Shown piece by piece: positions 50,085 through 60,933 of a stretch of DNA of 64,000 nucleotides. Both the position numbers and the translations under genes were made by a program. Location: assembly GCA_032622095.1 (NCBI GenBank), contig CP136062.1, forward strand, positions 15,219,710 through 15,283,709, in the 5' to 3' direction. The stretch is from Siphonodentalium dalli (taxonomy: Eukaryota > Mollusca > Scaphopoda > Gadilida > Siphonodentaliidae). Positions within the stretch are counted from its first letter, which is position 1. Each line of letters starts with the position of its first letter. Below the pieces are notes generated by a model that saw only the letters and a program-made list of their open reading frames with translations, made no database searches and was not told the DNA's origin.

Positions 50085-53000
50085 TGTAATTACAATAGTT
50101 TAATGGTATGATGCCGATCTGATGTAATTAGAATAGTTTAATGGTATGATGCCGATCTAATGTAATTACAATAGGTTAATGGTATGATGCCGATCTAATG
50201 TAATTACAATAGTTTAATGTTATGATGCCGATCTGATGTAATTACTATAGTTTAATGTTATGATGCCGATCTGATGTAATTACTATAGTTTAATGGTATG
50301 ATGCCGATCTAATGTAATTACAATAGGTTAATGGTATGATGCCGATCTAATGTAATTACATTAGTTTAATGGTATGGTTCCAATGTAATTACAATAATTT
50401 AATGGTATGATGCCAATCTGATGTAATAACAATACTTTAATGGTATGATGCCGATCTAATGTAATTACAATAGGTTAATGGTATGATGCCGATCTAATGT
50501 AATTACATTAGTTTAATGGTATGGTTCCAATGTAATTACAATAGTTTAATGGTATGATGCCAATCTGATGTAATAACAATACTTTAATGTTATGATGCCG
50601 ATCTAATGTAATTAGAATAGTTTAATGGTATGATGCCAATCTGATGTAATAACAATAGTTTAATGTTATGATGCCGATCTAATGTAATTAGAATAGTTTA
50701 ATGGTATGATGCCGATCTAATGTAATTACAATAGGTTAATGGTATGATGCCGATCTAATGTAATTACATTAGTTTAATGGTATGGTTCCAATGTAATTAC
50801 AATAGTTTAATGGTATGATGCCAATCTGATGTAATTACAATAGTTTAATGGTATGATGCCGATCTAATGTAATTGCATTAGTTTAATGGTATGACGATCT
50901 AATGTAATTACAATAGTTTAATGGTATGATGCCAATCTGATGTAATTACAATAGTTTAATGGTATGATGTCAATCTAATGTAATTACAATAGTTTAATGG
51001 TTTGATGACGATCTAATGTAATTACAATAGTTTAATGGTATGATGCCAATCTGATGTAATTACAATAGTTTAATGGTATGATGCCGATCTAATGTAATTA
51101 CAATAGTTTAATGGTATGATGACGATCTAATGTAATTACAATAGTTTAATGGTATGATGCCGATCTAATGTAATTACAATAGTTTAATGGTATGATGACG
51201 ATCTAATGTAATTACAATAGTTTAATGGTTTGATGACGATCTAATGTAATTACAATAGTTTAATGGTATGATGCCAATCTGATGTAATTACAATAGTTTA
51301 ATGGTATGATGCCGATCTAATGTAATTACAATAGTTTAATGGTATGATGACGATCTAATGTAATTACAATAGTTTAATGGTATGATGCCGATCTAATGTA
51401 ATTACAATAGTTTAATGGTATGATGACGATCTAATGTAATTACAATAGTTTAATGGTTTGATGACGATCTAATGTAATTACAATAGTTTAATGGTATGAT
51501 GCCAATCTGATGTAATTACAATAGTTTAATGGTATGATGCCGATCTAATGTAATTACAATAGTTTAATGGTATGATGACGATCTAATGTAATTACAATAG
51601 TTTAATGGTATGATGCCGATCTAATGTAATTACAATAGTTTAATGGTATGATGACGATCTAATGTAATTACAATAGTTTAATGGTTTGATGACGATCTAA
51701 TGTAATTACAATAGTTTAATGGTATGATGCCAATCTGATGTAATTACAATAGTTTAATGGTATGATGCCGATCTAATGTAATTACAATAGTTTAATGGTA
51801 TGATGACGATCTAATGTAATTACAATAGTTTAATGGTATGATGCCAATCTGATGTAATTACAATAGTTTAATGGTATGATGCCGATCTAATGTAATTACA
51901 ATAGTTTAATGGTATGATGACGATCTAATGTAATTACAATAGTTTAATGGTATGATGCCGATCTAATGTAATTACAATAGTTTAATGGTATGATGACGAT
52001 CTAATGTAATTACAATAGTTTAATGGTATGATGACGATCTGATGTAATTACAATAGTTTAATGGTATGATGCCGATCTAATGTAATTAGAATAGTTTAAG
52101 GGTATGATGCTGATCTAATGTAATTACATTAGTTTAATGGTATGATGACGATCTGATGTAATAACAATAGTTTAATGGTATGATGACGATCTGATGTAAT
52201 TACAATAGTTTAATGGTATGATGACGATCTAATGTAATTACAATAGTTTAATGGTATGATGACGATCTGATGTAATTACAATAGTTTAAGGGTATGATGC
52301 CGATCTAATGTGATTACAATAGTTTAATGGTATGATGCCGATCTAATGTAATTACAATAGTTAAATGGTATGATGCCAATCTATTGTAATTACAATAGTT
52401 TAATGGTATGATGCCGATCTAATGTAATTACAATAGTTTAATGTTATGATGCCGATCTAATGTAATTAGAATAGTTTAAGGGTATGATGACGATCTAATG
52501 TAATTACAATAGTTTAATGGTATGATGCCGATCTAATGTAATTACAATAGTTTAATGGTATGATGACGATCTAATGTAATTACAATAGTTTAATGGTATG
52601 ATGACGATCTGATGTAATTACAATAGTTTAATGGTATGATGCCGATCTAATGTAATTAGAATAGTTTAAGGGTATGATGCTGATCTAATGTAATTACATT
52701 AGTTTAATGGTATGATGACGATCTGATGTAATAACAATAGTTTAATGGTATGATGACGATCTGATGTAATTACAATAGTTTAATGGTATGATGACGATCT
52801 AATGTAATTACAATAGTTTAATGGTATGATGCTGATCTAATGTAATTACAATAGTTTAATGGTATGATGCCGATCTAATGTAATTACAATAGTTTAATGG
52901 TATGATGCCGATCTAATGTAATTACAATAGTTTAATGTTATGATGCCGATCTAATGTAATTAGAATAGTTTAAGGGTATGATGCTGATCTAATGTAATTA

Positions 53001-53294
53001 CAATAGTTTAATGGTATGATGCCGATCTAATGTAATTACAATAGTTTAATGGTATGATGACGATCTGATGTAATAACAATAGTTTAATGGTATGATGACG
53101 ATCTGATGTAATTACAATAGTTTAATGGTATGATGACGATCTAATGTAATTACAATAGTTTAATGGTATGATGCTGATCTAATGTAATTACAATAGTTTA
53201 ATGGTATGATGCCGATCTAATGTAATTACAATAGTTTAATGGTATGATGCCGATCTAATGTAATTACAATAGTTTAATGGTTTGATGACGATCT
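50085..53294. repeat. Satellite, 38-bp unit, ~80 copies
   Basis: Tandem TTTAATGGTATGATGCCGATC + TAATGTAATTACAATAG. Variants (GACGATC, CAATCTG, GTTATG, TTTGATG, AATAACAAT) recur in fixed order over several units, e.g. a block of about 230 bp around 51000-51800, so a higher-order period exists. Stops in all frames. One stray unit lies at 53557-53595, beyond an inserted repeat. Confidence 0.97.
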
Positions 53295-53299
53295 CAAAG

Positions 53300-53556
53300 T
53301 AGGTATTTGTTATGAATATTAATCCAAATTGACGATACACACTCTCAATCTTATAAATTAATGCAATGACTCTCGATGGCGAAATCGCCAATAGTTGTGT
53401 CCCGAATCGAGATGTAAATATTTACAATTTGGCATAGTTCAGACGATGTTTTCTATGGAGTGGTACGGTTGATTTCTTTGAAATTTTCGGCGATGTTAGT
53501 AGAATACTACATTCCCCAGGTTCGCATAGCGCCGGAGTCATTAATATGTCTTTAAA
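53300..53556. repeat. Dispersed repeat inserted in the satellite edge
   Basis: Inverted relative of 22045-22290 (ATGACTCTCGAT, TCGGGACAC/CCGAATCGAGA, TAAATATTTACAATT, GATGTTTTCTATGGAGTGG). Confidence 0.7.
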
Positions 53557-53589
53557 GGTATGATGCCGATCTAATGTAAATACAATAGT

Positions 53590-54043
53590 TTAACCCTTTC
53601 AGTGCCAGGGGCCGATCTCATCGGCCCTAATTTACGGTCTGTAGAGTGGCCCTATAACAAAAAAAGGAAAAAAAAAATTTAAATTGTTTTTTTTTTTTGG
53701 TTAATTTTTTTTGGGTATGCTTAAGCATGCTATAGCGAATTTAAAAACAAACTGGATGAAACCTCAGGGGCATGTTATAACTCAAAACTATCACCAAGTA
53801 TTCATAGTAATAATTTTGATGCCCATGAATAACGTAAGATTCCCTGGCACTAAACCTACAAAATATGTCTGTTAAAGAATATAAGAAAAAATTATTAAAA
53901 TTGTAAAAAATTGTAAAAAATAATAACAAATGATGAAAAATTGTTAGGCCAATGCCTATGGTCGACTCGATTATATAAGAGAATGCATTGGCACAGGGTA
54001 TATGGGTTGATACAAAAATCGGACTTGGCACTGAAAGGGTTAA
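53590..54043. mobile_element. piggyBac-like MITE, 454 bp
   Basis: TTAACCCTTTCAGTGCC at the left and its inverse GGCACTGAAAGGGTTAA at the right; TTAA target duplication plus CCCTTT ends are piggyBac features. The interior contains half of the CTTATATATGCGAG-type hairpin (53945-54000). The minus-strand 134-codon frame is not supported as a gene. Confidence 0.8.
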
Positions 54044-54178
54044 AGGTATCGAGCATAATTGCAAACTTATCACAGAGCGATTTATGATAAATGATGGAGA
54101 ATCGGCAGGATGCCTTTTAACTGTGTAATTACATGAAGAAACCAAGATTATTCTAACATATTGTTTAGCTATTAGCTA

Positions 54179-54270
54179 CAGTAATGCCCTCAATAATCGA
54201 CTCCTTAACCACAGCAGAACTTTTCAGGATTTAGTCTGAAATTGGAAAGCTCTCAGTGAGACAGAATATA
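54179..54270. mobile_element. Half copy of TA MITE family 4
   Basis: CAGTAATGCCCTCAATAATC and CTCCTTAACCACAGCAGAA match the left arm of 27477-27627. The right arm is missing. Confidence 0.7.
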
Positions 54271-54313
54271 TGCAACAAATGAATGAATTTGAGTCATGGG
54301 TGAGTGCAAAATA

Positions 54314-54575
54314 CAAGCCTTGAAATAGGGTGTCTGTCATTTGCAGAATGAGGTCCCCAGAGGGTTAATTTAATGATGCTACCCCGCATAGCGGGCTAGC
54401 ATCACCAAATTCACCCTCTGGGGACCTCATTCTAATAATCTGCTGAGGTGTAAACAGAATGAGGTCCCCAGAGGGTGAATTTGGTGATGCTAGCCTGCTA
54501 TGTGGGGTAGCATCACTAAATTCACCCTCTGGGGACCTCATTCTGCAAATGACAGACACACTATTTCAAGGCTTG
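54314..54575. mobile_element. hAT-type MITE with double hairpin, copy 1
   Basis: 8-bp duplication GCAAAATA on both sides (54306-54313, 54576-54583). Termini CAAGCCTTGAAATAGGGTG and inverse. Inside, two adjacent stems each start CAGAATGAGGTCCCCAGAGG and end in its inverse. Confidence 0.92.
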
Positions 54576-54783
54576 GCAAAATACGCTTGTGTACTCTATG
54601 AACGATGTAAAAAACATGGTAATTATAATGAAAATGAATTAATGACTCCAGTCATTATAATTACCATGTCTATCAGCACATAAATATGCACATGACCTAA
54701 CTTAATAATTAGTAAATTGCAGTTCCATTTTAATGACTTTTATAAGTGTGTGTTAACTTACACTTTCTTTAACAATATTTCAG

Positions 54784-54882
54784 AGAAGTGAAGAAGGTTT
54801 GACTACAAGTACCCTTCAGCATACTACACAGGATGTTAGGAACGAAATGCAGAAAATACATGACTTGCCACTTGATGAGGAG
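54784..54882 (+). CDS. Exon D of the tyrosine-motif protein
   Basis: 99 bp, 33 codons, phase 0 at both ends. Acceptor AACAATATTTCAG (ends 54783), donor GAG/GTATGA. The product starts RSEEGLTTSTLQHTTQDVRN and ends HDLPLDEE; it is polar with no tyrosine or hydrophobic run. Because it is phase 0-0 it could be skipped without disturbing the frame (C to E or C to G). Confidence 0.6.
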
Positions 54883-55045
54883 GTATGAGCCTTATATGAG
54901 TAATCTGACTCACCAACAATGAATGTCGTCTTTTCATCATGGACATAAAAATGTCACTGTTTTATTTTATTATATGATCCTAACCTTATTCCATTCAATA
55001 GACCCATTCTATAAATTGTGATATTAAACATTCGTTTAATAACAG

Positions 55046-55162
55046 GAAATAGCGCCAGGTGACCTAGATATGTCCAGTTTGTCATCTGTTAACATTCCGT
55101 ACGCTACGTCTCAAAATACTATGGCTTCCAAATATATTTTTACAACAAACTATCATGAATGA
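55046..55162 (+). CDS. Exon E, alternative terminal exon
   Basis: After the acceptor TTTAATAACAG (ends 55045) the phase set by exon D stays open for 38 codons and stops at TGA (55160-55162). It begins EIAPGDLDMSSLSS and includes IPYATSQ, another tyrosine with small hydrophobic context. Only 163 bp separate it from exon D. AATAAA follows at 55353-55358. Using it would give a shorter C-terminus than the G-H route. The polypyrimidine tract is weak, so it may be chance. Confidence 0.45.
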   Translation, partial: EIAPGDLDMSSLSSVNIPYATSQNTMASKYIFTTNYHE

Positions 55163-55352
55163 AGCGTTTGAAAAGTTATGTCATTAAATATACGCCATTA
55201 AATGTGCCAAAGAGTCTTTATTTATCTGGGACTATTTCTTTACGCCGGCAAACAACGAATAATTGGCATCGCATGCCTCATATAGAAGCCGATGTTAGTT
55301 TCGCGTCCCATTTGTTCATTTATGTATGTTTTGACGATGTTTTGGATCATGT

Positions 55353-55358
55353 AATAAA
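55353..55358 (+). promoter_or_regulatory. Poly(A) signal AATAAA after exon E
   Basis: Canonical hexamer about 190 bases after the exon E stop. It is immediately followed by a hairpin (55361-55471). Confidence 0.4.
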
Positions 55359-55360
55359 AT

Positions 55361-55471
55361 AGAATCTACAACTCGTACCCAGTTTATACTGGAAATTACA
55401 AAACTCATCCAGTAAATTTACTGAGCTCTTTTTGTAAATTCCGCTATAAACTGGGGACTCGTTGTAGATCC
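55361..55471. repeat. Hairpin, ~42-bp arms
   Basis: AGAATCTACAACTCGTACCC at the left pairs with the inverse ending GACTCGTTGTAGATCCT. The loop contains the CATCCAGTAAATTTACTGAG stretch. A few mismatches. Confidence 0.8.
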
Positions 55472-55757
55472 TCTGTATATGAAAAGCTCTTTTATTGGAC
55501 AAGACGTTGTGATGTTGAATGTCGCTGGGAAAACCTGATCTGTTTTCAGGTCTGATAATAAGATATGTTAACCCCTGAAGTATCTGACATCACTCAGGAC
55601 TGTTATTAACAGGTTGTTTCATTCAAGGTGATCATCGTTAGATATCTCAATTTTTTGTTTCGTTTTAACACAGGAATTGGGGAAAGAAACTTATGATCAT
55701 ATAATAAATATGTGTATTGGAAATAAAATATCCTATCCTAACAAATTTCTTCTGGCA

Positions 55758-56011
55758 CAAGCCTTGAAATAGGGTGCCTGTCATTTGCAGAATGAGGTCC
55801 CCAGAGGGTGAATTTAGTGATGCTACCCTGCATAGTGGGCTAGCATCACCAAATTCACCCTCTGGGAACCTCATTCTGCTGAGTTGTAAGCAGAATGAGG
55901 TCCCCAGAGGGTGAATTTGGTGATGCTAGCCCGCTATGCGGGGTAGCATCACTAAATTTACTCTCTGAGGACCTCATTCTGCAAATGACAGACACCCTAT
56001 TTCAAGGCTTG
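55758..56011. mobile_element. hAT-type MITE with double hairpin, copy 2
   Basis: 8-bp duplication TTCTGGCA at 55750-55757 and 56012-56019. Same termini and two-stem plan as copy 1 (54314-54575), with a few substitutions and small length differences. Confidence 0.92.
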
Positions 56012-56029
56012 TTCTGGCATACTACCAAA

Positions 56030-57150
56030 TCCAAACATGATGAATACTCAAGCAGTCTACAAATCGTGATGAATACTCAAGCAGTCTACAAATCGTTCAT
56101 GTTTGGCAATTTACGGATTGTACATTTTCAGCAATCTCTGCTGATTCATCAAGCTAGTGTTGAAACGACTAATCGACTAACTGTAGTCGACGTTGAAATG
56201 TCAGAACGTCGACTCTGAATTTTGCCGTTGACTAGTCGGAACATAGTGTATTAGTTACATGTATAACGTTTTCAAGATCGATTCCGGCATAAATGGTGTT
56301 AACTGTGCGTAAGTTACGGTAAGTATAACATTTGGTGGCAAGACATATATATAGTTGATTGAGTGGAAGAAATATTTTTACAACTGATACATTTTTTATG
56401 CTGAAATAGGACTTGGAACTAGTTGTGGTAGCGGGAGTCCGGTTGACTCTGAATCCAGTAAATTGGCCAGCTTTCCATACTTGTCTATATATTATTATTA
56501 TTATTGAAGTGATGGTGTGCGTATTTATCATTGGATTTTGATAATAATTTCCAACAACTGTGAATAGACAGGGAGCAAATTAACTGGTATCGCATCGCAA
56601 TATGCTACCCAAATTTGGATAATAGCTATGCATTTTGGTATGAATTTTTTATGCTTTTTGAACAATGCTATCTAATCATGTCAATACGAGGTTATATGCT
56701 AATCAAAATTTCAAAAGTAATTTGTTCCCTGGCAATCGACAGTCATGTCATCAGTGTACGCCGTGTACGATGAATTTTCCGTACCATGTTATGTTTGAAA
56801 GTTTTGATATCGGGTACCGACTAGTCGACGCAACGCGACTTTTGGGCCTCGATTAGTTGACTTTGAAATTCACTAGTCGTTTCAACACTACATCAAGCAG
56901 TCTACAGTTCGTTCATGTTTGGCAATTTACGGATTGTTCATTTTCGGCAATCTCTGCTGATTCATCAAGCAGTCTACAGATCGTTCATGTTTGGCAATTT
57001 ACGGATTGTTCATTTTCGGCAATCTCTGCTGATTCATCAAGCAGTCTACAGATCGTTCATGTTTTGCAATTTACGGATTGTTAATTTTCGGCAATCTCTG
57101 CTGATTCATCAAGCAGTCTACGGATTGTTCATGTTCGGCAATCTCTTCTG
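56030..57150. repeat. ~77-bp tandem repeat, split by a hAT insertion
   Basis: Units with CAAGCAGTCTACAGATCGTT, CATGTTTGGCAATTTACGGA and TTCGGCAATCTCTGCTGATT occur once at 56070-56154 and about three and a half times at 56891-57150. The interruption is exactly the element 56155-56890. Open frames follow the repeat. Confidence 0.9.
56155..56890. mobile_element. hAT-type element, 736 bp
   Basis: 8-bp duplication CATCAAGC (56147-56154, 56891-56898). Termini TAGTGTTGAAACGACTA and inverse, followed by ATCGACTA/GACTAGTCG motifs. No transposase. Confidence 0.92.
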
Positions 57151-57249
57151 ATTTTCAAGGGCTATGTGGTTATTGGAAAAAAAATGCAATGTGGTTATAG
57201 TTTTATGAACACATTGACTGAGTGGGCATGGCAATTGTAATGCTGTGGG

Positions 57250-57950
57250 AAAATCGTGAGCAGTATTAGGTGTGTGTGTGTGGTGAATATAATCGTGAGC
57301 AGTATTAGGTGTGTGGTGAATATAATCGTGAGCAGTATTAGGTGTGTGTGTGTGGTGAATATAATCGTGAGCAGTATTAGGTGTGTGTGGTGAATATAAT
57401 CGTGAGCAGTATTAGGTGTGTGTGGTGAATATAATCGTGAGCAGTATTAGGTGTGTGTGTGTGGTGAATATAATCGTGAGCAGTATTAGGTGTGTGTGTG
57501 TGGTGAATATAATCGTGAGCAGTATTAGGTGTGTGTGTGTGGTGAATATAATCGTGAGCAGTATTAGGTGTGTGTGTGTGTGGTGAATATAATCGTGAGC
57601 AGTATTAGGTGTGTGTGTGTGGTGAATATAATCGTGAGCAGTATTAGGTGTGTGTGTGTGTGGTGAATATAATCGTGAGCAGTATTAGGTGTGTGTGTGT
57701 GTGGTGAATATAATCGTGAGCAGTATTAGGTGTGTGTGTGTGTGGTGAATATAATCGTGAGCAGTATTAGGTGTGTGTGGTGAATATAATCGTGAGCAGT
57801 ATTAGGTGTGTGTGTGTGTGGTGAATATAATCGTGAGCAGTATTAGGTGTGTGTGTGTGGTGAATATAATCGTGAGCAGTATTAGGTGTGTGTGTGTGGT
57901 GAATATAATCGTGAGCAGTATTAGGTGTGTGTGTGTGTGGTGAATATAAT
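57250..57950. repeat. Compound minisatellite with internal GT microsatellite, 18 copies
   Basis: Each unit has a constant core GTGAATATAATCGTGAGCAG + TATTAG and a GT run that varies between copies from about 3 to 7 dinucleotides. Hence unit length ranges from about 31 to 39 bp. Confidence 0.95.
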
Positions 57951-58626
57951 CCCATCAACACCAGGCCTGCAGGTTTCAAAATTATGTTTAACCTATTTTT
58001 CGTTTACCTGGTTTGTGCTTTGGTAACCCATAGGAGAGTTACACAAACTGTAATAATCACTAAAACTGGTACAGACGATCCCACTTATTAACATAACGGA
58101 TAAAAACATATCCCGTTTATAACCATATTATGTTCCTGCAACAAACCATTTACACTGTATTATATGTTAATTTCTACCCTCTAATAACATAAGATTTTGA
58201 TAGACCACCGGTTATAAACATAGAAATATGCAATAACATGTTAACCACGCGGGTGAAACTATGCACACATGCCAGTTAATCGAGAGGCCATTACAGTTAA
58301 TTATGTAATTCAATCAATGCAAAGACGGCAAACAAAGAGAAACAAGCTGTGAACGACCACATGGGCGCTTAAGATACTGATAGGCCTGTCAGCTAATTGG
58401 TTTTTATCACTTACAATCCGGCATGTGTGCTCTTTTTAATCCATTTACAATGGGACTTTAATGTACTTTGACAGGGCTTCGAATTCCGTGTCCGAAACAT
58501 TCCAATGTCACGACATTGGATCACCGCGATCATGCTCAAAATAAGAACCTAATTTGTATGAATAGGAAACGGATGAGTATGTTTACTTAAACCCGGTGAC
58601 ATAGTCCCACGCTGTCTGATTCATAT
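57951..58626. other. Probable left part of a decayed pogo/Tigger element
   Basis: No gene. Two related TTATTAACATAA motifs (58085, and 59112 on the far side) may be remains of element ends, but clear termini were not found. Confidence 0.3.
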
Positions 58627-58635
58627 TATATAAAA
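58627..58635 (+). promoter_or_regulatory. TATA-like box before the Tigger-like relic
   Basis: TATATAAAA, 37 bases before the ATG at 58672, as expected for a compact transposase promoter. Confidence 0.4.
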
Positions 58636-58671
58636 CTCAAGCCATACTTTCTCTCATCATAACCATCCAAA

Positions 58672-58725
58672 ATGTCTAAACGTAAACGTAACGATTTGTC
58701 ACTCGGAGTTAAATACGAAAAATGA
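58672..58725 (+). pseudogene. N-terminal relic of a Tigger/pogo-like transposase
   Basis: ATG opens a 17-codon frame reading MSKRKRNDLSLGVKYEK before TGA. A basic start followed by a DLSL-x(3)-KYE-type segment is, from memory, how Tigger/pogo (CENP-B-like) transposases begin, just before their helix-turn-helix. The expected continuation is absent: the following 250 bp do not resemble the family. It is therefore an internally deleted or decayed copy and makes no transposase. It lies in the D-G intron in the same direction as the host gene. Confidence 0.55.
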
Positions 58726-59301
58726 AAGTAAAGCTTGTTTTATTTTGTGGAATTCCCAGCGGGAAATCCCCTATTCACTCCAATGTCTACAGATAGAGTT
58801 ACTCCTCCTGACTTGTAACCGGATGTCGAATTTAGTGAAAATGGAAGCCGACTCGCGGCGCTTAAATTCACTTGTTTCTGGTTCTTTTTCATGCATAAAT
58901 ACATGCATCAAGATTGATTCTCCAATCATTCATCAAAGTTTTGTTGTGTCAAGTTTATTTTGGTGACATAAAAAGAAGAATAGTAGAAAAATAAATAAAA
59001 CAACCGCCATATTCAATGATTGATGTAGGCGACGGAAAACGTGGTCAAATGTCCATACAAAGTACACACAAAATGGGCCAAATATCGGAATCCTGCACAT
59101 AAACATACACGCTTATTAACATAAATTCCTCTTGTATTATTAACCACAGATGGGCAACTTATTGACCTAGCGTAATAAATTTGAATGTCTCATTTTGGGA
59201 CTTGATTCAGCAAAAATTAAGGTGAGAATTAGTTATCGCGAGACTTGAATTTATAAAACTTTGGCATAACCTGTTTTTCGTTCGTGGCATTTTCATTTTA
59301 G
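58726..59301. other. Intron sequence, no exon seen
   Basis: A 73-codon frame at 58745-58966 has no supporting context. Possibly the remaining body of the pogo-like element. Confidence 0.35.
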
Positions 59302-59491
59302 ATAACCTCCAGGCGAACTGAACCGTCATTTGCCTCAAATTTGCCTGATCACCCTGAAACTGCTGTTCATTTCTTGTATAAAAACATAGAAAGCATGTAC
59401 TATTGGTTTATCTGTATTTTGCAGACAATAAAGTCAGTTGATATGAGAAATGGTTCTGCTCGAGCAAAGCATTCCAAGTCTATTAAACCAA
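59302..59491 (+). CDS. Exon G with possible in-frame 5' extension
   Basis: The core exon is 59425-59491 (67 bp): acceptor CTGTATTTTGCAG (ends 59424), donor A/GTAAGT, 22 codons (TIKSVDMRNGSARAKHSKSI then KP) plus one base. A second acceptor, TTTCATTTTAG (ends 59301), lies 123 bp upstream; that is 41 codons with no stop, so the frame is kept (ITSRRTEPSFASNLPDHPET followed by a YYWFICIL patch). Either acceptor joins exon D in phase 0. The leftover A joins exon H's AG to make Lys. The core is basic and Ser-rich. The core is well supported; the extension less so. Confidence 0.55.
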
Positions 59492-59536
59492 GTAAGTTGC
59501 TTTCAATTTCCTTCTGGTGTTGTTTCCGTCATATTA

Positions 59537-59747
59537 CAGTAATGCCCAAAGTAATTGACCACTTAACCACAGCAGAATTATGGTTAATTTTTCAGTTTTG
59601 TCGGAAATATGGCTTGTTGCCATTCATCGGAAAGCTCTCGCTTAGTGCTTTCCAATGAATGGCAACAAGCCATATTTCCGACAAAATCCTGAAAAGTTAT
59701 CCATAATTCTGCTGTGGTTAAGTGGTCAATTACTTTGGGCATTTCTG
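59537..59747. mobile_element. TA-flanked MITE (family 4), 211 bp
   Basis: CAGTAATGCCCAAAGTAATT at the left, inverse at the right, TA on both sides. Most of it folds into one long stem (GGCTTGTTGCCATTCATCGG with its inverse). It lies 45 bp after the exon G donor. Confidence 0.88.
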
Positions 59748-60930
59748 TATTCATTGTGCTATAAGTTCTTTTGCACATCATATTTCTGTTTTGTTCACAT
59801 TATTGGTGTCAGTATATGTTTGTTTTTAGTCACATTATACTTTGAAGTTGGCTTGCAGCACTGAATACATCTTTAACTAGTCTGTGTGTTGTATAGTTTG
59901 TGTTCAGGGTTCGCGCTGCCACTTGCTAAATTTGCAAGTCACTTTTTAAACTTTAAAGAAAGAAAACTATTTGTCACTCATGGCATTAATTTCAGGAAAG
60001 CATTGCAGTTAGGAAATGTTAACAGCTTTATCAAGATGCAGTTAATCTGATAGCATTAATATCAATGAAATTACTATATTATTATACTCCCACTGGATTG
60101 ACTGCGTCTGTCCGTCACACTTTCTCCCTCCGTGTCCGTCCGTCTGTCCATCCGACCTCATAAATCGAACAACTATGAACCGATTTCAATAATTTTTTGT
60201 ATGCAATCTCCGCATGACGCTAATTGCGGTGCGGTCCAACTTTTTTAAGTTACGCCTTACTTTTCGACTTATTTTGACTTAGAAAATTCTGTCCAACTTA
60301 ATAACTTTAACAAATATGAACCGATTTCAATAATTTATACATGCTTCTCACAACACCCTCTCTACATGATGCGGCTCAGGGTTGGCTCGGACTGTTTTTC
60401 CTAACATTACACTTCATTTTCGACTTATTTTGACTTAGAAAATTTTTGGATTTTTTGTTTGTGGATGCTTTTTTCCCTGGAGTTGTGTGCCTTCTTAGCA
60501 GAAGTTTGGTTTGACTGACGAAACACTCGACAAAAGCCATTATTTATTATTGTGGTGTTTACATATAGATAATCCTCTTTTTTATTTGCCCTTCTGGTGA
60601 AGCAACCCTTCAACAATCGTATAGTTCAGTAATTGGTTTGTTGTTCTATGATAAACCACAGTAGAGAGGCGAGAATTATTAATAATTAACTGCTTTCCTA
60701 TCGATAACAAAAGTTTCTCAAAGAGCGCTTATCGAAATATAAGACTCAATTTTGCAGAAACTGATTGCAGAAACTGATAGCATTTGGCAATTTCTAAAAT
60801 AATTTGGCAAAAATATATTTTCATTTGGCAAAAGTTAATTTTGGTCCAGCGCAAACCCTGTTTGTATTGTTCACATGTTATGATTGTTCCACACTTTGTG
60901 TTGTCCGTAACCAATGTTCTATCCTATATA
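59748..60930. repeat. Intron with CCGTCCGTC-type repeat
   Basis: 59748-60070 and 60480-60930 show nothing definite. 60075-60470 is another dispersed repeat with TCCGTCCGTCTGTCCATCCG and two copies of AACTATGAACCGATTTCAAT + AATTT about 130 bp apart. Confidence 0.55.
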
Positions 60931-60933
60931 TAG

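Noticed and set aside
53741-54145. 134-codon minus-strand frame with a hydrophobic middle
   Set aside because: It lies mostly inside a piggyBac-like MITE; the hydrophobic part is a poly-A/T-rich stretch.
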